From Candidatus Zixiibacteriota bacterium (GTDB lineage Bacteria > Zixibacteria > MSB-5A5 > WJJR01 > JAJRUJ01): a stretch of DNA of 64,000 nucleotides. The position numbers and the translations under genes are program-made. Each line of letters opens with the position of its first letter. The first letter of the stretch is position 1. Below are positions 18,662-28,397 of this stretch, piece after piece. The notes under the pieces were generated by a model. It did no database searches. It saw nothing but the letters and a program-made list of their open reading frames with translations, and had not been told where the DNA came from. The DNA lies in contig JAGVQM010000021.1 in the NCBI GenBank assembly GCA_020051695.1, positions 186,001 through 250,000 of the forward strand. The letters run 5' to 3'.

Positions 18662-19675
18662 ATGCTCATGTTCAAGTGGGACAGCCGGACCGCGAAATTC
18701 CTCCGGGTCACGGCTCTTTGCGTAATGACCGTGCTTATTGCCGGATGCGGCGATGATCCATCCACCGCTCCGGAAACCAGGGAAGTACCGCATGAAGGGC
18801 GCTGGGGTATCTATGCCCTGGACCTTTCATCTCAGGATGTTGCTTTGTTGTACAGTACCAATGACGAAATCGCAGGCATTGACCTGAGCACCTCCGGGAC
18901 TCTCCTGGCTTTCTCACAAAAAACGCCGGGCGCCGGGACAATGGATACGACCGCTGAAATCTATGCCATTGGGACAACCGGCGGCAGCCCGGATCGACTA
19001 ACGAACAACGTGTATTTCGACGCCTACCCCTCTTTCTCGCCGACTGACGCACAGATCGTCTTTCTTTCCCTGCGCAGCGGTACGCTTGATCTGTATATCA
19101 TGGACGTTGATGGCGCACACCAGCAATTACTCTATAATTCGGGCGGTCATGACGCTGATGTCGATTGGGGAAATGGCGGACGAATCGTTTTCACCCGGGA
19201 CTACCAGATATGGTCCGTGAAATCAGACGGCAGTGATCCACGGCAGATAACCGACCCCGCCGGCGCCGGTACGTGGGGCCAGGCCAATCTGCCCCTCGGC
19301 GACTATGATCCGCGGTGCAGCCCCGACGGGAGCCGGATCGCTTTCGAAAGAATGGTCGATGCGAGTTTTGCCAACGGCGGCTATGATATCTATGTCGTCT
19401 CGGCCGACGGCAGTGCTGAGACTCCGCTCACCAACACCGGCGCGCAGGGGTACGCTCAGGGTTTCGCCAACTGGTCTCATGCGGGCGACCGCCTCGTGTA
19501 TATTCTCGCGGCGGCCGGGACGGAAGGCAGATATGATCTTTATTTGATGAATTCCGACGGCTCAGACAACCAGACCATCACTCCCGGATATTTCCCGGCG
19601 GCTTTCCTGTGCCTTCAGGCAGTTTTCTCAGCGGATGACTCAGAAATCTATTTTATCGGACAGTGGTGGCAGTAG
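18662..19675 (+). CDS. TolB/PD40-like beta-propeller lipoprotein
   Basis: A 337-residue lipoprotein with lipobox LIAGC (Cys29). The body consists of PD40/WD40-like blades with the TolB pattern: FSPTDAQIVFLS, LDLYIMDVDGAHQQLL, CSPDGSRIAFER, YDIYVVSADGSAETPLT, WSHAGDRLVYI and YDLYLMNSDGSD. It is probably anchored in the outer membrane or periplasmic face, with a binding role. The start ATG 18662 has GGAAGG five bases upstream; ATG 18668 is an alternative. A related lipoprotein lies at 54468. The upstream gene is a TPR protein and the downstream gene converges. Confidence 0.78.
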   Translation: MLMFKWDSRTAKFLRVTALCVMTVLIAGCGDDPSTAPETREVPHEGRWGIYALDLSSQDVALLYSTNDEIAGIDLSTSGTLLAFSQKTPGAGTMDTTAEIYAIGTTGGSPDRLTNNVYFDAYPSFSPTDAQIVFLSLRSGTLDLYIMDVDGAHQQLLYNSGGHDADVDWGNGGRIVFTRDYQIWSVKSDGSDPRQITDPAGAGTWGQANLPLGDYDPRCSPDGSRIAFERMVDASFANGGYDIYVVSADGSAETPLTNTGAQGYAQGFANWSHAGDRLVYILAAAGTEGRYDLYLMNSDGSDNQTITPGYFPAAFLCLQAVFSADDSEIYFIGQWWQ

Positions 19676-19847
19676 CGGGCGATAACGGACGGCAAGGCGG
19701 GACGGTCGGTTCAACAAGTCGATGCCTGCCTCGTGATATTCCCCGTACCGTCAGAAATTCGTTCCCACAGAATCGAATACCCTTCGGCCTGCGGTGGGAC
19801 AAGACTATTGTGTCGGCAAATCCACCCCAATCAATCCGGGGTCATTG

Positions 19848-21767
19848 TCACCCGCACGGGTTACACAGATCATCACGATTGCGGAACACGTAATTAATCA
19901 GATAGACCACATCAATGGGGGCAAGATGCCCGTCGCAATTCACGTCGCCGTTTTCGTAAGGGCAGGCCGTGTACTGACAGCGATCGTCGCGGGAGCGATA
20001 GATATAATTAATCAGCAGGATGGCGTCGATCGGCTGGACGCTCTGGTCGCAATTCATGTCGCCCCTGATCCCGCAATCGCATAGTTCGCAGACATCACCA
20101 ATGCCGTCGCCGTCAGTGTCCTCCTGGCCGAAATTGGCGACCAGCGGGCAATTATCACAAACATCGCCGACACCGTCTTCGTCAGTGTCTTCCTGATACG
20201 GGTTAAACACTGCGGGGCAATTGTCGTCAGGGCAGCCATTGTTGGGGTAGTCCGGGTCGCCGTAATCATCCCCGTCGCTGTCCTGACAATCGAAAAAGAT
20301 CTCGAAATATGCCATCAGCTCGTCATACAGGTCATTGTCAATTGGGAAATTCAAGGGAATGAAGTCCGGGCGGACATCGAAGCGGAATGTCGAACTCAAT
20401 GCCGCGAGGAAAAATGTCACGCGGTTGGTGGTGTTAAAGCCGCCATACGACGCAAAAATCGTGGAGTAGGTCTGCACGTGCCAATAGCTGAAGTGGGCCA
20501 GGAAACGCCGCAATTTGTTCCAGTCCTGGACGTCGGAATATTCGTAAATTTTCTGGACTAAGGCGTGGCTGGTCGCGGTGAGATCGTATTGGAACACACA
20601 GCCGCCGTCGATGTAGTTCTGGTATTCCCATGCATGATACGCCCGGCCGGCAGCACGGGAGTCCTCGATGATCTGAATGGTCGCCGGATCGAAATCAGCG
20701 GCATACCGATGCAATAATTCATTGTGGTCGTACTGGACGAACCATTCGGCAATCGTTTCCTGATAGAACGCACCGGGGATACCGATGCAATTGAAAAACA
20801 TATTGGCGCCCGAAAGATTATGGCCCATTTCGTGAAAGGGGACGGCGATATTGGGCACACCCGCTACCGGCAGGGTAAAATCACCGATTCCCAGCGGATT
20901 GCCGCTGCCGCCATATAAGGGCGGCGCATAGGAGATACCTTGAAAGACAGGGCGGTCGTCCTGGTTGATATTAATCCCGCCGGTACTCCACAAACCCAAT
21001 TCGACTGCCCGGTCGAAAATCAGACGATATTGGTCTTCCGCGATGGTCAGATCATAAAACTCCACCGGCAAATACAAACCGATATACTCACCCCAGAGGT
21101 CATGAAAATCACCGGGATTGCTGTTGATCAGCACATTCAACGACTGGACCGCCTCAACCTGGTCGACATACACATAGATAAAAGCCCAGCCGAAATCCGC
21201 CGCACTGAAATATCCCGCGTCCGGCGTGATGATCAGGACCGAATCCTCGATCTGAACAGAAACCAGCGCGGCAATTGAACTCGGCACGAATACGTCGACC
21301 AGCCGGCCGGCAAGTGACAGATACTGGTCGGCGGCATCATAGGCGGTAATGAAGATCGAGTCGACATCACCGGCTTTCATCGCCTGACAGTAAGTCGTCA
21401 ACTCCACGCGGGCGACATCGGTCTCCAGCGGTTCGGGGACATTGACATTGACAAACGACGATGCCGCATTTCCCAGATCATCATACGCGATCAGCCAGAC
21501 CATAAACGGACCGGGGGAGGTATAGCGGTGTAACGAGGGAAAGTACCCGGTGGATACTGTGCCGTCGCCCCAATCGTATGTCCACGCCAGCGTATAGCAC
21601 CCAGTGCAGCCGACCCCGCCGTTTATTTCAACCAGACGGCCGTCCGGACTTTGCGCACTGACGAACCCGCCAATACCAAGTTGCCCATTTGCCTGCAGCG
21701 GAAACAGGGCAAACGCCAACACGCTCACCGCCAGCAGATAAACTGTTGAGCGTCCTGGTTTATTCAT
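19848..21767 (-). CDS. Secreted gluzincin-type metalloprotease with PKD, TSP3 and dockerin-like domains
   Basis: A 639-residue exported protein. The ATG at 21767 has AGGGAG upstream and opens a signal peptide ([20 protein letters not shown]). Residues about 35-115 resemble a PKD domain ([20 protein letters not shown]). The protease core has HEMGH (His312-Glu313-His316), and a Glu 21 residues later (YQETIAEWF) could be the third zinc ligand. HEXXHX20E is compatible with the M60-like/enhancin group. Two thrombospondin type-3 calcium repeats ([27 protein letters not shown]) and a paired dockerin-like module ([34 protein letters not shown]) close the protein. The likely role is cleavage of extracellular protein or glycoprotein. 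The M60 assignment is tentative. Confidence 0.82.
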   Translation of the reverse strand: MNKPGRSTVYLLAVSVLAFALFPLQANGQLGIGGFVSAQSPDGRLVEINGGVGCTGCYTLAWTYDWGDGTVSTGYFPSLHRYTSPGPFMVWLIAYDDLGNAASSFVNVNVPEPLETDVARVELTTYCQAMKAGDVDSIFITAYDAADQYLSLAGRLVDVFVPSSIAALVSVQIEDSVLIITPDAGYFSAADFGWAFIYVYVDQVEAVQSLNVLINSNPGDFHDLWGEYIGLYLPVEFYDLTIAEDQYRLIFDRAVELGLWSTGGININQDDRPVFQGISYAPPLYGGSGNPLGIGDFTLPVAGVPNIAVPFHEMGHNLSGANMFFNCIGIPGAFYQETIAEWFVQYDHNELLHRYAADFDPATIQIIEDSRAAGRAYHAWEYQNYIDGGCVFQYDLTATSHALVQKIYEYSDVQDWNKLRRFLAHFSYWHVQTYSTIFASYGGFNTTNRVTFFLAALSSTFRFDVRPDFIPLNFPIDNDLYDELMAYFEIFFDCQDSDGDDYGDPDYPNNGCPDDNCPAVFNPYQEDTDEDGVGDVCDNCPLVANFGQEDTDGDGIGDVCELCDCGIRGDMNCDQSVQPIDAILLINYIYRSRDDRCQYTACPYENGDVNCDGHLAPIDVVYLINYVFRNRDDLCNPCG

Positions 21768-21928
21768 TTGTTGCTCCCTAAAGAGGTATTTCAATCCTTC
21801 AGGTTTGCTCCCGCGACAGACTACGTTTCGGGGATGCTATTATTACATATTTTTATCAGGTTGCGTGACTTAAGGCCAATAACCTGACAAAACAAAAACA
21901 TCTACACCCTGCTCTTTATTCTATCAAT

Positions 21929-21958
21929 CAAAGTACAATATTTTGATGATTTCGTCAA
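21929..21958 (-). promoter_or_regulatory. Promoter for the gluzincin gene: TTG-N20-TACTTTG
   Basis: On the minus strand TTGACG (from 21958) is followed by TACTTTG (21935-21929), which is TTG-N20-TAnnTTG. It would give a leader of about 155 bases before the start at 21767. Confidence 0.45.
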
Positions 21959-22093
21959 TGAGAATATGCACTGCAGCGGGGGGATTGCCTGCTGCTGGGA
22001 GGAAATCCTCGAGCGCAGCCCTCGCCCACGGGCTACATCGGCTCCAACTAAGATTATGGAATACCTGTAATTAGGCGAATTTTGTTTCCCTTA

Positions 22094-22125
22094 TTGACAG
22101 CGGCAGGATGCCTTGCATTACTTTC
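22094..22125 (+). promoter_or_regulatory. Possible promoter for the LRR lipoprotein
   Basis: TTGACA (22094-22099) is followed by TACTTTC (22119-22125), i.e. TTG-N22-TAnnTTC, about 25 bases before the start codon. The spacing is longer than in the other examples. Confidence 0.35.
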
Positions 22126-22150
22126 CGGCAGAGTAAACAGGAGGGGACCT

Positions 22151-23200
22151 ATGACATGCCGTGGAATACTCAAACTCGTGTCTTGTGGCTGCAGTATCGT
22201 GGGACTGGCGCTGGTTGTTGCCTCGTGTTCATCGGATAAAGGGACGAACGGTGATGATGCTCCGTCCCCGGCCCCGTCTGCCGTTACTGATTTGCGGGTA
22301 ACCGCCTTTGCCCCGACTTCGGTGACGCTGGCCTGGACTGCGCCGGTCAACGACGACGAACACGGCATGGTCAGTTATTATGATATTCGCTATACGACGA
22401 CCGATCCCGAACCGGACGACTGGGCGACGGCGACACAGGTGCAAGGCGAACCCGGCCCATTACCCGCCGGGATGACCCAGACCATGGATATCGACAGTCT
22501 GGCCTACGGACTGACTTATTATTTCGGGATGAAGTGCATCGGGGCGGAGGGCGCGGAATCGGGGTTGTCTAACCTGGCGGAGATTGAATTGCCGATTGAT
22601 TTCGCAGTTGCGGTCCCCGACAGCGCGCTGGAAGCGGTACTCCGAGAGACTTTGAACAAACCCACCGGCGACATCCGCTATGCCGATCTGGTCCCGCTGA
22701 TTGAGATCATCGGCAACGAACGCGGGATCGTTGACCTGACCGGCGTGGAATACTGCGAAAACCTCGTGTTCCTCCATGTCAACGACAACCTGATCAGCGA
22801 CCTGACACCGTTGAGCGGATTGGATAGTCTGTGGGCGTTGAGTTTATTCAACAACAATATCTCGGATGTGTCGCCGCTGTCGACAGTCGTCTCGTTGGAA
22901 CATTTGATCATCGGCGAAAATGAGCTTACCGACATTTCCCCGCTGGCCGCATTGACGGGGCTGGCCGTTTTTCGTGCCCATTATAACGACATTGTGGACA
23001 TCAGTGCGGTACAATATATGACCCGGCTTGAATGGCTCGATCTGACCGGGAACCAGGTGGTGGATATCAGTCCGCTGGTCGCCAACACCGGATTGGGTAC
23101 GGGCGATGAAGTGAACCTGCGGTTAAATCCGCTGTCGGCCGAGTCGATCAATACCCACATCCCGGCGCTGCAGGCGCGGGGAGTGGTGGTGTATTACTGA
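22151..23200 (+). CDS. Fibronectin-III / leucine-rich-repeat lipoprotein
   Basis: A 349-residue lipoprotein with lipobox VVASC (Cys26). ATG 22151 is preceded by AGGAGGGG. Residues about 42-145 form a fibronectin type III domain (AVTDLRVTAFAPTSVTLAWTA). From about residue 170 come internalin-type leucine-rich repeats of 22 residues: LVFLHVNDNLISDLTPLSGL, LWALSLFNNNISDVSPLS, LEHLIIGENELTDISPLAAL and LEWLDLTGNQVVDISPL. Such proteins are surface binders of protein or glycan ligands; no catalytic motif is present. It is followed after 23 bases by another lipoprotein, likely the same transcript. Confidence 0.85.
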   Translation: MTCRGILKLVSCGCSIVGLALVVASCSSDKGTNGDDAPSPAPSAVTDLRVTAFAPTSVTLAWTAPVNDDEHGMVSYYDIRYTTTDPEPDDWATATQVQGEPGPLPAGMTQTMDIDSLAYGLTYYFGMKCIGAEGAESGLSNLAEIELPIDFAVAVPDSALEAVLRETLNKPTGDIRYADLVPLIEIIGNERGIVDLTGVEYCENLVFLHVNDNLISDLTPLSGLDSLWALSLFNNNISDVSPLSTVVSLEHLIIGENELTDISPLAALTGLAVFRAHYNDIVDISAVQYMTRLEWLDLTGNQVVDISPLVANTGLGTGDEVNLRLNPLSAESINTHIPALQARGVVVYY

Positions 23201-23223
23201 CAGTCGCCGGCGGGGAAAAGATC

Positions 23224-23898
23224 ATGAACGGACTCTCAACAAAGTATCTGCCCCCCCTTCTGCTGATTTTTTTGGCCGTGCTGTCAGCAGGTTGCGGAAC
23301 GGATAAATGCTGCTGCCCGGGCGAACCCGGCATCCTCCCGCTCGCGGTGGGGTACCAGTGGACGGGAGTATCGACTGCCTATGATTCAACGGGCACAGTT
23401 GAAGTTGTGGATACGCTTGTGTACGTGATTACGCACGACACGACCATCGGCGGCGAAACGTGGTATGTCATGGCCAGTGATACTGTCGAGCCGGTTAAGG
23501 TAGGGGCGCTGCAGCTTTTGGCGGGCCGGGGTGACGGCATTTGGGTTACGGAGTTTGGCGTACCTGATTTCGAACCGTACCTGCTATATAAATATCCCAC
23601 CGCGGACGGCGAGACATTCATGCTCGGTGTCGATTCACATACCGCGACGATGGTTCAGGTCTCCACTATCGATGTCACGGTGCCTGCCGGAGTGTTCAAC
23701 TGTTATTGCTACATGATGTCGGCGACGTGGCAGTCTGCTGATTATTCCGGGACGACCACAACGACTACCTTGACGGAAAAAACGTATCTGGCGCCGGGCA
23801 CCGGTTATGTCAAGACCGAATATTTCCTGCAATATGACGACCGCGCGGCCTTCCTTGCCCAATGTTGGGAATTGCGTTCGACGTCCTTTGCGCCGTAA
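23224..23898 (+). CDS. Small lipoprotein of unknown function
   Basis: A 224-residue protein with signal and lipobox LSAGC (Cys24) and a cluster of cysteines just after it (DKCCCPGE). The body begins ILPLAVGYQWTGVST, resembling the start of many FCB lipoproteins of unknown function in which an 'LxVGxxW' strand opens a beta-sandwich. It ends in a stretch with five consecutive threonines and several aromatic strands. I cannot assign a function. It is probably co-transcribed with the LRR lipoprotein. The next gene converges, and a loose stem AGCCGGG / CCCGGCT (around 24015-24058) overlapping that gene's end may act as a terminator. Confidence 0.7.
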   Translation: MNGLSTKYLPPLLLIFLAVLSAGCGTDKCCCPGEPGILPLAVGYQWTGVSTAYDSTGTVEVVDTLVYVITHDTTIGGETWYVMASDTVEPVKVGALQLLAGRGDGIWVTEFGVPDFEPYLLYKYPTADGETFMLGVDSHTATMVQVSTIDVTVPAGVFNCYCYMMSATWQSADYSGTTTTTTLTEKTYLAPGTGYVKTEYFLQYDDRAAFLAQCWELRSTSFAP

Positions 23899-24040
23899 GG
23901 CACGGGTCTTTCCTGCGCACGTTCTCGGGCTGATATATTCCTCGCGGGAAGCAACGAACACAAAGATGTGAATTCCGCCCATTCGGCAATGCACAATGGG
24001 TGGAAAGATAATTACTCCGAGCCGGGGAAACCGGTCTTTG

Positions 24041-25303
24041 TTACTGCCCGGCCCGGCTTTTCAGCGCGTTGAGGAACGACGAGCGCAAGGTCTCACCCAT
24101 CAACGCTTTTTTCACCGGCGGGAGTCTCAAAAACCCGCCGACGAACCCGCGCATGAACTTATGGGTAATTTTCTGCGGATCGACAAAGAACATATTCTGC
24201 AGTGTGCCGCGCTCCAGGCATTGTAAAATAACGCGTTCGAATGTCGTCTCCGGGTGGAACACACGCTGTTGCCGGGGCGCCAGTTTCAACGAGCCGGTCG
24301 AACAACTCAGCGCGCAGACCCCGCAGCCCAGACAGCGCTCCTCGTCCACCGTCGGCCGGCCGTCGTCTTGAGCCGTGATGGCCTGGATGGGACACGTTTC
24401 AGCGCACACCCCGCAGGCCAGACAATTATCCCGGTCGATGCGGGCCAGATAATTCGAGGTGACCAGGGCATTGGGGAAGCCGCAGCGGGTGATGCCCTGC
24501 AGGACGTTGCAACAGCAGCCGCAGCAATGACAGATGAAGGAGACATCCTGCCGGACATTGTCGGCACACAGCACCAGCCCGAATTCCCGCGAACGGGCCA
24601 GATTTTCCAGCATTTCAGTTTTGGATACTTCTTTGGCAAAGTTGTGCCGGAGCAGATAATCCGCCGCCGTATCAAACGACGAACAGGTGTCCAGCGGGAC
24701 CGCGCATTTTTTTTCACCGACATGCAGTTTTTCATGACGGCAGGAACATAAACCGATGGCATAGCGCCGGGCCTGTTCAATGATGGCCGTCGCCTTTTCA
24801 TAGTCGAGGACTTCGACAAATTCTGTTTCCTCGACCGTCCCTTCATACGGCAGGGCGCGCAGCGGGGAAATCCGCTCGCCGTGTTTGAAATTGGCGGCGA
24901 TAAAGGTATTTTCCTGCTGCAAATACGTATGGAACAACCGCGCCCACTCTTTTGTTTTACGGTCATCACCTGTGCGCATCAACGTGAATTCGAAAATGCC
25001 GATGACCAGCGGCGAAATCATGTACCAATATGCGTCCCTGACCCACAGGTCCATGACCAGCCCTTTGGCGCACAGACCATCCAGCAACTTGTGCAGGCGG
25101 GCCGGTTCATACCCGGTGGCCGTGGCGATATGCTGAAAATCGGCCAAACCGTACGGCATGCGCACGATCAGGTCGGCTTCCTCGGCCGAGTACAATTCTT
25201 TGAAAATTTCGTAAAGCGTGTCGTTCCAGGGGGCGCGCATGCTCAAGCCATCGATCTTTTTTCCGAGCTTACGATATAGGTCTTTGCCGACAAGGTGTCC
25301 CAC
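24041..25303 (-). CDS. 4Fe-4S ferredoxin-type protein with N-terminal helical domain
   Basis: A 420-residue cytosolic iron-sulfur protein. The N-terminal third is helical and may hold a winged-helix domain (TATGYEPARLHKLLDGLCAK). The middle carries CSCRHEKLHVGEKKC (about 183-197) and a cysteine-dense CHCCGCCCN (about 258-266). Two classical 4Fe-4S motifs, CLACGVCAETCP (about 294) and CLGCGVCALSCS (about 321), follow. It probably shuttles electrons or senses redox state; no partner oxidoreductase is visible. The start is the GTG at 25303, six bases after AGGAGG. A much longer frame reads through the acetyltransferase gene and is rejected. It lies 59 bases after the GNAT gene, likely the same operon. 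Confidence 0.8.
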   Translation of the reverse strand: MGHLVGKDLYRKLGKKIDGLSMRAPWNDTLYEIFKELYSAEEADLIVRMPYGLADFQHIATATGYEPARLHKLLDGLCAKGLVMDLWVRDAYWYMISPLVIGIFEFTLMRTGDDRKTKEWARLFHTYLQQENTFIAANFKHGERISPLRALPYEGTVEETEFVEVLDYEKATAIIEQARRYAIGLCSCRHEKLHVGEKKCAVPLDTCSSFDTAADYLLRHNFAKEVSKTEMLENLARSREFGLVLCADNVRQDVSFICHCCGCCCNVLQGITRCGFPNALVTSNYLARIDRDNCLACGVCAETCPIQAITAQDDGRPTVDEERCLGCGVCALSCSTGSLKLAPRQQRVFHPETTFERVILQCLERGTLQNMFFVDPQKITHKFMRGFVGGFLRLPPVKKALMGETLRSSFLNALKSRAGQ

Positions 25304-25362
25304 CTGCAACCTCCTGTATGGCGTGTCCCCGGTTGCGCGTGATGAGTGCAGCCACAGCCGTT

Positions 25363-25809
25363 TTATTCCTCGAACGGCGGGTCCTTGACCAGCCGTTTGC
25401 CCATACTGACCACCGGGTCGAGGGTAAATCCGATCGACTGATAAAATTCGATGACCTCGATATTGGACTTGCGCACCTGCAGGTTGATTTTGGGGCAGCC
25501 CAGTGCGCGGAGTCTGTCCTCCACCTCGGCCATGATAGCCCGGCCCAGTCCGCGGCGGCGATATTCCGGCGCCACCGCCAGGTAATTGATCCAGCCACGG
25601 TGACCGTCGTACCCACCGAAGACGGCCACGGCCATGTGCCCGTGCAGCTCTCCGACTAAAAACAACTCGGCCTGGACCTGTTGTTTGCGCTCGATGTCCA
25701 CGGCCGGGTTGTTCCAGGGCACGACCAGCCCGCAGGCCCGCCAAAGTTGGATTACCGCCTGTTTGTCGCTGTCCCGGTACGGCCTGATCTTTATCCCGCA
25801 ATCGGTCAA
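25363..25809 (-). CDS. GNAT family N-acetyltransferase (YpeA-like)
   Basis: A 148-residue acetyltransferase. KIRPYRDSDKQAVIQLWRACGL is split across the family's first strand and helix, followed by PWNNPAVDIERK, INYLAVAPEYRRRGLGRAIM (the acetyl-CoA loop R-R-x-G-L-G) and NIEVIEFYQSIGF. This is the YpeA/RimI-like pattern; the substrate is unknown. The start chosen is TTG at 25809, five bases after AGGAGG, which begins right before the conserved domain. An ATG at 25887 would add 26 non-conserved residues. It lies upstream of the iron-sulfur gene and is divergent from the large membrane protein gene at 26031. Confidence 0.85.
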   Translation of the reverse strand: MTDCGIKIRPYRDSDKQAVIQLWRACGLVVPWNNPAVDIERKQQVQAELFLVGELHGHMAVAVFGGYDGHRGWINYLAVAPEYRRRGLGRAIMAEVEDRLRALGCPKINLQVRKSNIEVIEFYQSIGFTLDPVVSMGKRLVKDPPFEE

Positions 25810-26030
25810 GGCATCCTCCTCCACGCTGTCCGGCGGTCCCTTATTCAAGAAACATACATGACACAGCCGTGCTTTACAAGTGTTCACTTCCGGCCCCGCG
25901 CCGGAGATTCTCCCGCAAAGGAGCCGGAAAGGGCATGCGTATAAACTCCATGATTAATGCAGACAAATCCCGCAAAAGGACGTATCATTATCTTTCGGGG
26001 AACACGGCAACAGACGGGTAGGGTCCTGAT

Positions 26031-28397
26031 TTGGTCTATGCGGTTCTCATCCTGATTGCGCTGGGCACCCGCAGCATTGGTGATTTTCGGCCGTCGCAGT
26101 ACGCCCTGGCCGAGGCCGTTGTTTTGGGCTGGTTGTGGCTGCGGCAGGAAGTCTGGTTTGCGCAGCGGCCGGCGCGGTTATTGTTGTGGGTGACTCTCAT
26201 CCCCGTGCTCGGGATCTACCTCCATGCCGAATTTCTGATTAAGGCGGCCATCCTCTTTGGCGCGGTACTATTGTGGCGGCGGGGAGAAGACACGCGGCGC
26301 CGGGCGGCTGCCGAGTGGACCCTGCGCGGGCTGGCGGCGTATGCGATTATCTATACGGTGTTTCTGCTCTGGCCGGTGACCTTCAATTTCGTGCGGATAT
26401 TTTCCTATTGGCATTCCGGTCTTTTTTCCGCCCTGGCGCCCGCGGGTTTGTCGCTGGGCCCGACTGCAACCGGATATCCGGTCATCCTGGCGGGGATCGT
26501 CTTTATTGTCGCCTTACAGTGGTTCAGTTCAAAGGCGAGCTGGGTCAATACGCTGGCCGGGGTCATCTTACTCTTCATCGGGCAGGTGCTGTTCTGGGCC
26601 ATCGCCTATTCACTGGGGTTGAAAGTCGCCTCCTGGATACCACTGACCAAGGCCGTGTACATCCATCTGTCGATATTTTATCTGCTGTGGACCCTGGCGG
26701 CCGTGCGCGTCATCTCCTGGATCCATCCACCGGATATCGCTGGTATTGCGGCTGTCGAACGGATTAAGAAACCGGCATTGGTAGTGCTGGGTGTGCTGGC
26801 GGTCTGTGCCGTTCTTTTTGCCGGGCCGTTTACTCCGGCCTCCGGCGGGAAAGGCAAGCGTGTGCTGCTGCTCAACGCCGACAAACTTGACGTCCGTATC
26901 CCCAATTTCAGCAAGTACGGCGACCGCAGCGCGGGGATGTTCGGGATGCTGCCCCGGTTCTGCCGCGGGCTGGGGTATGATGTTCGACTGGCCAATGTGA
27001 CACCGGAAATTTTCGATTCGATCGATGTGTGCATTTTTGCAAACCTCATTGATTCACTGCCCGACTGGCAGCGCGATTCGGTATTTTCGTTTGTCCGCCG
27101 GGGTGGGGGGCTGCTGGCGCTGGCCGACCATACCGGGTATAACGCCATCCGCGGTCCGACCAATGAACTGACCGGACCGATGGGTTTGATGGTCAATTTC
27201 GATACCGCGATTCCGCTGCGGCGGTCGTGGTATGGTCAGATGCGTTATCTCCCGCACCGGATTACGCAGTCGGCGCGGACGCATGACGAAATGGAGGTCT
27301 GGCTGGGTGGGTCGGTCGAGCCGCTACCGGGCAGTCTGCCGCTGGTGGTGGGTGTCCACACGTACTCCGATCCGGGTGATTCGGCCAACTCCGAGCGGTC
27401 CTATCTGGGCAATCTGGAGTATGATCCCGGTGAACCGCTCGGCGACATTATCATTGCCGCAGCCGCGCATTACGGCCGAGGCCGGGCGGTCATCTTCGGG
27501 GATACCTCCCCGTTCCAGAACGGTGCACTGGTGATGAGTCATCGCCTGGCCGCCCGGACGTTGGGCTGGCTGAGCAGCGGCGGGACGCCGTTGTGGGATG
27601 GGTTGCGGACATGGGGTTTCCCGTTAGTCTTGATCCTCGCGTTGGGCGCGGGGTTTGTGCTGCTCCGGCGGCGGTTGTCGGCGATGGCTTATCTCGTGCT
27701 GCTGCCGGTGTGTTCGATTTCGCTGTGGAACCTGTATCCGGCCGGTGAACCTGAAACCTGGTTCAATGAGGAAATGCCGCCGGCTTTCATCGATGCCTCA
27801 CACGGGCAGTTTTTTGATCTGATGGGGTGGGAAAAATATTCGGTGGGCGGATTGGAATTGAATCTGATGCGCAATGGGTATCAGCCGCAAGTCCGGAAGA
27901 CCTGGCATCCGGGGATGCTTAAAAAGGCGCGGTTGCTGATCATCGCCCGCCCCACGCAGCCGATCACCGCTGCCGAAATTGATGAGTTATTGCCCTTCAT
28001 CGAAAGCGGCGGCTGGGTCCTGGTGGCCGCCGGTTATGAAGAACACGCGGCGGTGGATGAGTTATTGGCCGCATTTGGGCTGAAGATCGAAAACGTGCCT
28101 CTGGGGCGCGCGGAAGGTCTCGGTCTGGAGGAAAAACCCACGTTTGCCCGCGTCTACCAGCTCAGCGGCACCGACCCGGGGATGCAGGTGGTCTGTACGG
28201 CCTCGCAGCTTCCGGTGGTTGCTTCAGTCAGATGCGGGCAGGGGGGGCTGGCCCTGATTGGGGACCCGGTGTTCCTGTTCAATGATAATCTGGAAAACCG
28301 GGACGAGGATTATCACGTGGAAAACATCCGCTTTTTCCATGCCCTGATGAAGACAACCTCCGGGGCTTGGGGCCAGGTGGGAGAGCCCAATCCATGA
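26031..28397 (+). CDS. Membrane protein with two GATase-like exoplasmic domains (paralogue A)
   Basis: A 788-residue protein, first of two tandem paralogues. Residues about 1-275 form roughly eight transmembrane helices. About 285-515 are an alpha/beta domain starting KRVLLLNADKLDV, with GGGLLALADHTG near residue 358 and GRAVIFGDTSPFQNG, the pattern of class-I-glutamine-amidotransferase-like (DUF4350-type) domains. A second short TM block (about 520-565) is followed by another such domain (about 575-775), with KKARLLIIARPTQPI, ESGGWVLVAAGYEE and GQGGLALIGDPVF. No Cys-His-Glu catalytic triad is obvious, so ligand binding is likelier than amidotransfer. The start TTG 26031 lies after AGGG. It overlaps paralogue B by ATGA. 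Function unknown. Confidence 0.8.
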   Translation: MVYAVLILIALGTRSIGDFRPSQYALAEAVVLGWLWLRQEVWFAQRPARLLLWVTLIPVLGIYLHAEFLIKAAILFGAVLLWRRGEDTRRRAAAEWTLRGLAAYAIIYTVFLLWPVTFNFVRIFSYWHSGLFSALAPAGLSLGPTATGYPVILAGIVFIVALQWFSSKASWVNTLAGVILLFIGQVLFWAIAYSLGLKVASWIPLTKAVYIHLSIFYLLWTLAAVRVISWIHPPDIAGIAAVERIKKPALVVLGVLAVCAVLFAGPFTPASGGKGKRVLLLNADKLDVRIPNFSKYGDRSAGMFGMLPRFCRGLGYDVRLANVTPEIFDSIDVCIFANLIDSLPDWQRDSVFSFVRRGGGLLALADHTGYNAIRGPTNELTGPMGLMVNFDTAIPLRRSWYGQMRYLPHRITQSARTHDEMEVWLGGSVEPLPGSLPLVVGVHTYSDPGDSANSERSYLGNLEYDPGEPLGDIIIAAAAHYGRGRAVIFGDTSPFQNGALVMSHRLAARTLGWLSSGGTPLWDGLRTWGFPLVLILALGAGFVLLRRRLSAMAYLVLLPVCSISLWNLYPAGEPETWFNEEMPPAFIDASHGQFFDLMGWEKYSVGGLELNLMRNGYQPQVRKTWHPGMLKKARLLIIARPTQPITAAEIDELLPFIESGGWVLVAAGYEEHAAVDELLAAFGLKIENVPLGRAEGLGLEEKPTFARVYQLSGTDPGMQVVCTASQLPVVASVRCGQGGLALIGDPVFLFNDNLENRDEDYHVENIRFFHALMKTTSGAWGQVGEPNP

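Larger units (their letters stand above)
21768..22150. other. 383-base divergent intergenic region, AT-rich
   Basis: It separates the minus-strand protease from the plus-strand LRR lipoprotein. It contains a 7-bp inverted repeat TCAGGTT / AACCTGA (21856-21862 with 21881-21887) without a T-run, a candidate promoter for each gene and no credible gene. Confidence 0.5.

Noticed and set aside
25304-25801. A long N-terminal extension of the iron-sulfur protein
   Set aside because: It reads through the acetyltransferase gene in another frame and is Arg/Gly-rich. GTG 25303 with AGGAGG is clearly the start.
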